Assembly: GCA_964511635.1 (NCBI GenBank)
Contig: CAZEGC010000034.1
Coordinates: 1-5,244 of the forward strand
Reading direction: 5' to 3'
From: CAZEGC01 sp964511635
GTDB taxonomy: Bacteria; Patescibacteriota; Saccharimonadia; Saccharimonadales; Saccharimonadaceae
DNA: 5,244 nt
The number at the start of each line of letters is the position of its first letter. The first letter of the stretch is position 1. The translations under genes and the position numbers were made by a program. Positions 1 through 5,244 of the stretch are shown in pieces. Below the pieces are notes generated by a model. The model had not been told where the DNA came from. It did no database searches and saw only the letters and a program-made list of their open reading frames with translations.

Positions 1-710
1 AATCCAAGGCAGTACTAGCGACGCTCGGCGTCGTAGTTACGCTAGCGCTCACGGGTAGTTCACCTGTTAGCGCAACCAACAATCAAACAGATAAAAAAAC
101 AGAGGTGTCAAAGCAAAAAGTGGTAACAGTGGAAGCTGGTGATACACTTGAGGCAATTGCAGGCAAGCACGATACGACCTACGTTCGGTTGTTTGACGCA
201 AACCCTTCGATTGCCCACCCCGACCACATAGATGTTGGCGACGAAATTAAAATTCCAGCCAAAGACGCGGAACTTGAGAGTCGCTACTCGCAACTAGTGC
301 AAGCAGCTGTGTCGCCTGCCCCAGTGGCCACCACGGTAGCCCCAGTTGTCGCCGCAGCTCCGGCCACCTACACTACGCAGCAATATACATCTGCCCCAGT
401 TAATGCAAGTAGCTACTACGTCGGTAACGGCATGTGGTGTACAGACTACGTGCACGCCAAGCGGCCTGACGTCAGGGTTTACGGTAACGCTGGTTACAAC
501 TGGGTTAGCGCTGCGCAGGCTGAGGGTAAGTCAACTGGCTCATCGCCAAGGACGGGCGCAGTTGCAGTCACCAACGGACACGTAGCTTATGTTGAGAAAG
601 TTAACAGCGATGGCAGCTACGTCGTATCAGAAATGGGCTGGAATTACCAACCCGGCAACCATAACGTACGCACCGTTCAGCCAGGCGAATTCGGTAGCTT
701 TATCTACTAG
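1..710 (+). CDS. Secreted LysM-CHAP cell-wall hydrolase (5' partial)
   Basis: Probable exported peptidoglycan hydrolase. The frame is open from the left edge (first full codon at 3), giving 235 visible residues. Residues 1-24 form a hydrophobic, Ala/Val/Leu-rich signal-peptide core ending in VSA, a likely signal peptidase I site after codon 72-74; no lipobox cysteine is seen. A LysM domain follows at about residues 40-86 (VEAGDTLEAIA, then VGDEIKIPA), binding peptidoglycan GlcNAc. Next come an Ala/Pro/Val/Thr-rich linker (about 87-135) and a C-terminal CHAP domain (136-235). The candidate catalytic Cys lies in MWCTDYV (codon 438-440), the His in NGHVAYVE (579-581), and the third polar residue in SEMGWN (Glu 630-632 or Asn 642-644). 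CHAP enzymes are amidases or endopeptidases; which bond is cut cannot be told. The GTG at 105 lies after the signal peptide, so it is not the start. The true start and promoter are outside the window. Domain calls are secure; a role in growth, separation or attack on other cells is open. Confidence 0.9.
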   Translation, partial: SKAVLATLGVVVTLALTGSSPVSATNNQTDKKTEVSKQKVVTVEAGDTLEAIAGKHDTTYVRLFDANPSIAHPDHIDVGDEIKIPAKDAELESRYSQLVQAAVSPAPVATTVAPVVAAAPATYTTQQYTSAPVNASSYYVGNGMWCTDYVHAKRPDVRVYGNAGYNWVSAAQAEGKSTGSSPRTGAVAVTNGHVAYVEKVNSDGSYVVSEMGWNYQPGNHNVRTVQPGEFGSFIY

Positions 711-731
711 ATAGTTAGGCCAGCTCATTAT

Positions 732-763
732 AATAACTCACCCTTTAGGTAGGGTGAGTTATT
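732..763. terminator. Perfect 13-bp hairpin between convergent genes, candidate bidirectional terminator
   Basis: Bases 732-744 (AATAACTCACCCT) are exactly complementary to 751-763 (AGGGTGAGTTATT), leaving a 6-base loop at 745-750. The hairpin starts 22 bases after the LysM-CHAP stop and lies about 100 bases beyond the hsdR stop on the other strand. The arm ends are A/T-rich, so each strand reads into a short U-rich segment at the stem base (TTATTT on plus, TTATTATAAT on minus). There is no long separate T tract, so strength is uncertain. The position between converging genes fits a shared terminator. Confidence 0.65.
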
Positions 764-862
764 TGACGCTAGGAGCACCAATCATCTCTTCTTATCATTA
801 ACTGGTCGTCGCCTTCGCTTAGATCGGACTGTGTCATGGAGTCACTACCAGGCATGCCTCAG

Positions 863-3724
863 CTAGACATCATCGACAAACGTTTCTATGAATTTATGAA
901 ATTTTTGTGCGATTCGTTTTAGCGCTGTACTGCGCTCACGAATGCGCGGTTTACGAATCAGTGCACTGGCATAGTCCTCATTTCGAGGAATGCGTCCGCT
1001 ATATGTGTAGTTATCTAGCAACGCCTCTAGGCGTTGATTGTCTAGGCCTTCATCCTCAGCCAGCTCATCCAATGCCTTTTGCTCAGCCTCCGACCAGAAC
1101 CTGTCAAATTCACCTTCAACTTGCTCTGATTCGTGCACCTTCGGCAGCCAGCCATTAATAAACTCTTCGATTAGTTCGCGTTTACTGCGTAGCTTTTCGT
1201 CGCCCATCATAAGGTCGTCGATCTGCTTGTGAAGCTTCTCTTTTTCGCTATCGTCGGCCTCAACGTAACGAGCTAGCAGGCGCAATATGTAATCTACATT
1301 TATATTGTCGACCCGCACTAGTTCCAGCTCAAAATCGATCTCGTTTAAAATCGAGTCTTTGGTCTTGCCGTCGTCTTTGGTTTCGAAGTAGAGGTTTAAG
1401 TATTTACCCTTAAAATCTTCAAACTGCTGGGCGGTCATGACGGTGTCGTTATAGGTAAAGTCGGTAAACGATTGCAGTACGTTGCGAGCCCGCATAACCT
1501 CACGGAACAGCTCGATAAAGCGCTTCTTTTCGGTTTCGCCCATTAGCGTATCGACGCTAGATAGTTCTGGCGTAAACTCCAGTAGCTCACCAACCCTAGC
1601 GTCAAACTCGCGCAAGTAAGCTTCGTACGGCTTCATAAATATCGTATCTTTGGCGTCTTTATTGCTAAATAGTGCCACGGCATCATCAGTCGCCTGCTTG
1701 AGGTTACGAAACACCACAATATTGCCCTGCGACTTTAGGTCGTTAAGTATACGATTGGTTCGGCTATAAGCTTGTATTAGCCCATGATGGCGAAGGTTTT
1801 TATCTACATAAAGTGTATTTAGGGTTTTACTATCAAACCCAGTCAAGAACATATTCACTACCAGTAAGATATCTATCTCGCGTGATTTAACACGCCGGGC
1901 GATATCTTTGTAGTAGTTATAAAAGCTCTTACTATCGCGCGTGGTGTAGTTAGTGCCAAAGGTTTGATTGTAGTCACCCATGGCGCGCTCTAATACTTCG
2001 CGCGAGTGCTCGTTTACCGGCGCATCACTATCTGCCATGATGTCGACTTCGCTTATCATGCCATCGGCGTCTTTGTCGCCTTCGTTGGTTTGGTAGCTAA
2101 ATATTGTGGCGACCTTTAGGCTATCATGCTTTTTATACTGGAACGCATCGTAGTATTTGCGTAGCACATCAACGCTACTCACCGCCATCATAGCGGTAAA
2201 GTCTCTAGCGTGGGTTTTACGATCGTGATTGGCCAATATGTAGTCGACTATCTTGCCCACGCGGCTGTCGCTTTCCATGGCTTCGCGGGTGTTGATAGCT
2301 TCAACATCGATATCTATATTGGTGTCGCTGTCTTCGCGCTGGCGGAACTTGCCCACATACTCCACGCTAAACCGCAGCACGTTACCGTCGTTTATCGCGT
2401 CGGTAATCACATACTTATGCAAGCAGTCGCCAAACAGGTCGGCTGTAGTGCGTTTACCGAACTTGGTGTTGCTGGTGGCGTTATCGGCAAATATCGGCGT
2501 ACCAGTAAAGCCAAACATCTGGTAATCGTTAAAGAACTGAGTAATGTTGTGATGAGTCTCGCCAAACTGCGAGCGGTGGCATTCGTCGAATATAAATACA
2601 ATCCGCTGATCACGCATTAGCTCCATAGCCTTAGCGTGGCGCTCCTTTTTGATAGCGTTGTCGAGCTTTTGAATAGTAGTAACTATCAGCTTGGTGTCGG
2701 GATCGCTCAACTGCTTAACCAGCGCTATGGTGTTGTCGGTGCCATCTACGCTGCCTTCTTTAAAACTATTAAACTCTTTGATGGTTTGATAGTCGAGGTC
2801 GTTGCGGTCGACCACAAATAGCACCTTATCGACACTAGGGTTTTGGGTCATTATTTGTGCCGCTTTAAAGCTAGTCAGGGTTTTACCACTACCAGTGGTA
2901 TGCCAAATATAGCCGCCTTTGCGGGTGTTTTCTACCCTATCGATCATCTTTTCGACAGCGTAGTACTGGTAGGGCCGTAATACCATTAGTACCTTGTCGG
3001 CTTCGTTCAGTACGGTGTACTTGGTGATCATTTTAGATACATGGCACTTATCTAAAAACTCACGAGCAAACTCATCTAGCTGGCTAATACGCTTGTTGTC
3101 GCGATCGGTCCAGTAAAAGGTCTGTTTAAAGCTAGCCTTTTTGGTGCCGGTGTAGCTAACGCTGTTCGAATAGTACTTGCTATCTACGCCATTAGACACC
3201 ACAAACAGCTGCACGTACTGGAACAGCCCATTAGCGCTGGCGTAGCTATGGCGACGGTAGCGATTGATTTGGTTAAAAGCTTCTTTTAGTTCGATACCTC
3301 GGCGCTTAAGTTCAATCTGCACTAGTGGCAAGCCGTTAACCAGTATGGTTACATCGTAGCGAGTTTTGTATTCGCCCGTATTTACAATCTGCTGGGTTAC
3401 TTGGTATTCGTTCTTGCACCATTCGCGCATGTTCAAAAACTCCAGATAGGCCGATGTGCCGTCGTCGCGCACCAGGTGCATTTTGTCGCGCAGTATTTTG
3501 GCACGATCAAACACGTTGCCTTTATCTAGGTGGTTGATTACACGCTTAAATTCAGCCTCACTAAGGGTAGTGCCGTTGAGTTTGCTGGCATTGTGCTTTT
3601 CGAGCTGGGTTTTGAGGTTAGCTAGCAACGCATCGTTATCGGCGATAGTAACCTTTTCGTAGCCCTGATCAGCCAGCTGTGCTACAAGGTCGTTTTCTAG
3701 GGTTTGTTCAGATTGGGTGGTCAC
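863..3724 (-). CDS. hsdR: Type I restriction enzyme R subunit HsdR
   Basis: ATP-dependent translocase and endonuclease subunit that cuts unmodified DNA in complex with HsdM and HsdS. It has 953 residues, slightly shorter than EcoR124I HsdR (about 1,040), and appears intact. The N-terminal PD-(D/E)xK nuclease has Asp124 (RYDV) and Glu138-x-Lys140 (QIELKRRG), followed by the QxxxY motif at Gln152-Tyr156. The SF2 motor follows: Walker A HTTGSGKT (275-282), motif Ia near VLFVVDRNDLDYQ (301-313), DECH box (380-383), motif III FGFTGTP (404-410), motif V NMFLTGFDS (624-632) and motif VI QAYSRTNRI (651-659). Residues from about 680 to the end are charged and mostly helical in character, as expected for the domain that docks on the methylase. 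The start is GTG at 3724, inside a GTGA overlap with the upstream gene's stop and 7 bases after a GAGG ribosome-binding site. Arginine codons are mainly CGC/CGT. All key residues are present, so I expect it to be active. Confidence 0.97.
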   Translation of the reverse strand: MTTQSEQTLENDLVAQLADQGYEKVTIADNDALLANLKTQLEKHNASKLNGTTLSEAEFKRVINHLDKGNVFDRAKILRDKMHLVRDDGTSAYLEFLNMREWCKNEYQVTQQIVNTGEYKTRYDVTILVNGLPLVQIELKRRGIELKEAFNQINRYRRHSYASANGLFQYVQLFVVSNGVDSKYYSNSVSYTGTKKASFKQTFYWTDRDNKRISQLDEFAREFLDKCHVSKMITKYTVLNEADKVLMVLRPYQYYAVEKMIDRVENTRKGGYIWHTTGSGKTLTSFKAAQIMTQNPSVDKVLFVVDRNDLDYQTIKEFNSFKEGSVDGTDNTIALVKQLSDPDTKLIVTTIQKLDNAIKKERHAKAMELMRDQRIVFIFDECHRSQFGETHHNITQFFNDYQMFGFTGTPIFADNATSNTKFGKRTTADLFGDCLHKYVITDAINDGNVLRFSVEYVGKFRQREDSDTNIDIDVEAINTREAMESDSRVGKIVDYILANHDRKTHARDFTAMMAVSSVDVLRKYYDAFQYKKHDSLKVATIFSYQTNEGDKDADGMISEVDIMADSDAPVNEHSREVLERAMGDYNQTFGTNYTTRDSKSFYNYYKDIARRVKSREIDILLVVNMFLTGFDSKTLNTLYVDKNLRHHGLIQAYSRTNRILNDLKSQGNIVVFRNLKQATDDAVALFSNKDAKDTIFMKPYEAYLREFDARVGELLEFTPELSSVDTLMGETEKKRFIELFREVMRARNVLQSFTDFTYNDTVMTAQQFEDFKGKYLNLYFETKDDGKTKDSILNEIDFELELVRVDNINVDYILRLLARYVEADDSEKEKLHKQIDDLMMGDEKLRSKRELIEEFINGWLPKVHESEQVEGEFDRFWSEAEQKALDELAEDEGLDNQRLEALLDNYTYSGRIPRNEDYASALIRKPRIRERSTALKRIAQKFHKFIETFVDDV

Positions 3725-4605
3725 TCGCTAACCTCAAATCCTTTTTTCTTCAAGAGACTCTCGAAGTCTTTTATAAAATTATCTCGATTTTCAGAAATAG
3801 ACTCATCGGTCACTATGCTCGCTAGCTGTCTCCCTGCTTCTGTAAACTTCAGAACACCAAAGCTAACTTTAGCTTCAACCTCCCGATCATAGACCGCCAT
3901 TAGTACTTTTCGTGCGACATCTATTTCTAATTGGTAGCCTTTTGAGACATTCAACTCTAAACTCAGCTGCGACCCGGGATTGAATAGGCCTATGTCGCTA
4001 AGATGAATGAACTCAGAAAAAGACAGGCCATATTTTTGCAGATTTTCTCGGCTGCCTGGATTCTCTATGAATACTCCAACGTCTGTACTGCTCAAAGCGG
4101 AAAATCTTTTAAAAATTTCTAGGTCTTTTTGGCCTAAATTCTTCACGACATCTAAGGTTCTAAGGGAAAAAGTTGATGGATTTTGAACTTCCCCTGCAAG
4201 AATCCTTGCTAGCACCTCCTGCATATCTTCCCTGCTTACATCTTGGGCAACGCCTATAAATCGAGCGGTCCAGTCGCTGTCCACAGGTTTATTATTAACA
4301 TCTTTTCCGCTCAGTAAGTCTTGTGACTTTATAACTACGTTCTCTAGGTTTATCTGTTTATTGAACTGCTCTAGTGCGAAGCGTTGGCTGGCTCGTCCCA
4401 GTATTTCAAGGGCCTCGGCCTCACCTTGCGCCTTCTTGATAATTTTATACTTCTCGGCTTCGGCTTCAGCCTTGCTAGTTCTTCTTATTTTTTTCTCATC
4501 AAACTTGAACAGGGCATTGCCGGCCACTCCAAGGCCATCCCCGACAGTCACGATCAGCTTTACTAGAGGCTTCTCTAGTCCGGTTAGATTTGTTATATCT
4601 GTCAT
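3721..4605 (-). CDS. DUF2806-type protein encoded between hsdS and hsdR
   Basis: Protein of unknown biochemical function, 294 residues, that I recognise as resembling the DUF2806 family; this was recalled, not searched. The N-terminus (about 12-35) is a mildly hydrophobic, Gly-rich helix-like segment. A basic patch (KKIRR, 38-42) and a long Ala/Glu/Lys-rich probable coiled coil (about 43-100) follow. The family-like core runs from about 107 to 171: PVDSDWTARF, then AQDVSREDMQEVLARILAGE, then a PSTFSLRTLDVVKNL segment. The C-terminal part has a LKFTEAGRQLASI stretch (252-264) and ends in a charged helix. I see no nuclease, ATPase or methylase motif, no clear signal peptide and no strong transmembrane helix. 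The ATG at 4605 overlaps the hsdS stop (ATGA) and sits 7 bases after AGAGGA; the TGA stop overlaps the hsdR GTG. This tight linkage suggests co-expression with the restriction enzyme. Seven of 14 arginines use AGA/AGG, unlike hsdR. An accessory or back-up defence role is inference. Confidence 0.8.
   Translation of the reverse strand: MTDITNLTGLEKPLVKLIVTVGDGLGVAGNALFKFDEKKIRRTSKAEAEAEKYKIIKKAQGEAEALEILGRASQRFALEQFNKQINLENVVIKSQDLLSGKDVNNKPVDSDWTARFIGVAQDVSREDMQEVLARILAGEVQNPSTFSLRTLDVVKNLGQKDLEIFKRFSALSSTDVGVFIENPGSRENLQKYGLSFSEFIHLSDIGLFNPGSQLSLELNVSKGYQLEIDVARKVLMAVYDREVEAKVSFGVLKFTEAGRQLASIVTDESISENRDNFIKDFESLLKKKGFEVSE
3732..3735 (-). promoter_or_regulatory. Shine-Dalgarno GAGG for the GTG start of hsdR
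   Basis: On the minus strand GAGG is followed by seven bases (TTAGCGA) and then the GTG of hsdR. It lies inside the last codons of the DUF2806-type gene. It supports GTG at 3724 as the true hsdR start, with translation coupled to termination of the upstream gene at the GTGA overlap (3721-3724). Confidence 0.7.
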
Positions 4606-5244
4606 ACAAGCATCCTCTGCAAAAGTCCTTTTTTAAACTCCTTAGTTTTCTCTAGCTTATCACGAGTGAGGGTGATTTTTTGGTCGAGCGCGGATAGGTA
4701 GTCGGCGATTTTTTGCTGCTCGTCGATATTAGGTAAGATAACTTTAATTACAGCTAAATCCGATCCGTTATAGGAGGGTAATGCACCAACCTGCGCCATC
4801 GCTGAAAGTCTGATTTTATCAAAGACCAACTTAATGTAATCAAATGATAGGTGACCCTTGGGCGTAAACGCCATCATATTATTGTCAATAAGAAAACCGC
4901 GTGCTACGCGCTTGCGCTCCAGAAATATTGCTGCTCCAACTTTTGCAAAAATAATAGACCTGGCTTCAATCGGCCTGTAGCCATTTGCCCTGATTTGCTC
5001 GTCAGTAACATAGTTATTTGCCTCAGTCATTGTGACTTTATTGCCCGAAAGGTTCATATCGGAAACTTTGTAGAATGGCACACCCATCTTCCCACCCTGT
5101 TGGCTGTCAGAAAACCCAACGCCAGACCTAAATTCGCCAAGTTCACCCAACTTCCTAGTCTCCCACTCGGGATACTGCGAACCGTCATCACGCGTGAAGC
5201 GGATTTGCTGAGAGAAGATTTTTTGCATCATGCCGCGTTTGTAG
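4602..5244 (-). CDS. hsdS: Type I restriction-modification specificity subunit HsdS (C-terminal half, 5' partial)
   Basis: DNA-recognition subunit of the type I complex; 213 residues are visible and the frame is open through the right edge. The first visible residues, YKRGMMQKIFSQQIRF, are typical of the end of the HsdS central conserved region. The ATGs at 5231 and 5228 are therefore internal methionines, not starts. The second target recognition domain spans about 4731-5162, opening with YPEWETRKLGELGEF and containing the family-typical IIFAKVGAA and RGFLIDNNMMAF segments. It ends at LPNIDEQQKIADYLSALDQKI, after which comes a C-terminal spacer helix finishing in EFKKGLLQRMLV. That last element repeats the central YKRGMMQKIF, the internal duplication expected in HsdS. 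The target sequence cannot be predicted. The first recognition domain, hsdM and the promoter lie beyond the window. The stop overlaps the next gene as ATGA. Most arginines in the recognition domain use AGG. Confidence 0.95.
   Translation of the reverse strand, partial: YKRGMMQKIFSQQIRFTRDDGSQYPEWETRKLGELGEFRSGVGFSDSQQGGKMGVPFYKVSDMNLSGNKVTMTEANNYVTDEQIRANGYRPIEARSIIFAKVGAAIFLERKRVARGFLIDNNMMAFTPKGHLSFDYIKLVFDKIRLSAMAQVGALPSYNGSDLAVIKVILPNIDEQQKIADYLSALDQKITLTRDKLEKTKEFKKGLLQRMLV
4613..4618 (-). promoter_or_regulatory. Shine-Dalgarno AGAGGA for the DUF2806-type gene
   Basis: AGAGGA on the minus strand lies seven bases before the ATG at 4605, within the last codons of hsdS (Gln-Arg-Met). It fixes the start of the DUF2806-type gene and, with the ATGA overlap at 4602-4605, indicates translational coupling to hsdS. 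Confidence 0.7.

Noticed and set aside
769..855. Minus-strand open frame of 28 codons starting ATG just after hsdR (MPGSDSMTQSD...), ending TAG at 769-771
   Set aside because: The nearest purine-rich sequence (GAGG) is one base from the ATG, too close to act as a ribosome-binding site. The product is short, acidic and of no recognisable family, and a frame of this length is expected by chance.
850..859. 10-bp perfect palindrome AGGCATGCCT just downstream of the hsdR stop
   Set aside because: It is isolated, not repeated nearby, and too short to claim as an operator or attachment site; it lies at the 3' end of the operon, where an operator is unlikely.
920..936. Short inverted repeat AGCGC...GCGCT inside hsdR
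   Set aside because: A 5-bp stem within coding sequence is expected by chance and there is no sign of function.
907..1158. 83-codon plus-strand open frame antisense to the hsdR 3' end
   Set aside because: It is a Cys/His-rich low-plausibility translation overlapping a clearly real gene, with no start signal.
2210..2620. 136-codon plus-strand open frame inside hsdR
   Set aside because: It is antisense to the conserved HsdR motor domain, has no recognisable domain or ribosome-binding site, and is a shadow of the hsdR codon pattern.
4361..4636. 91-codon plus-strand open frame antisense to the DUF2806-type gene and the hsdS end
   Set aside because: The Ser/Ala/Leu-rich translation is what the reverse strand of a Lys/Glu/Ala coiled-coil gene gives; there is no independent support.
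1..5244. CRISPR array, tRNA/rRNA gene, insertion sequence or invertible hsdS cassette
   Set aside because: I saw no regularly spaced repeats, cloverleaf sequence, transposase frame or inverted hsdS copy in the window; any switching partner would have to lie outside it.

Overview
The window holds a short plus-strand gene at its left end and, facing it, the 3' part of a minus-strand type I restriction-modification operon. Read in transcription order on the minus strand, the operon runs from the right edge as hsdS (5' end outside the window), a DUF2806-type gene, then hsdR. The hsdM gene is not visible and would be expected beyond the right edge.

Left region (1-862). An exported LysM-CHAP protein, probably a peptidoglycan-binding amidase or endopeptidase, occupies 1-710. 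Its reading frame is already open at the left edge and encodes a signal peptide, so its start lies outside the window. The 152-base gap between it and hsdR carries a perfect 13-bp hairpin (732-763) that could terminate both convergent transcripts.

Right region (863-5244). HsdR (953 aa) is intact, with the nuclease and SF2 translocase motifs of the EcoR124I-like class. The gene upstream of it encodes a 294-aa protein that I recognise as DUF2806-like and whose function is unknown. It is joined to hsdS by an ATGA overlap and to hsdR by a GTGA overlap, so the three genes are very probably translationally coupled. HsdS is represented by 213 residues: the end of the central conserved region, the second target recognition domain and the C-terminal conserved helix.

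How the genes work together. HsdS would set the DNA target for the HsdM methylase and the HsdR translocase-nuclease. The DUF2806 protein is wired into the same expression unit and is the least explained component; an accessory role in defence is inference. Its arginine codon usage (AGA/AGG-rich) differs sharply from that of hsdR, suggesting that the operon is composite.

Organism. The sequence is bacterial, with standard stop codons (TAG and TGA both used as stops), moderate GC, frequent CTAG-containing words, and a secreted LysM-CHAP hydrolase with a Sec signal peptide. A Saccharibacteria-like (CPR/Patescibacteria) or Gram-positive host is my best guess, held with modest confidence; nothing here is a definitive taxonomic marker.
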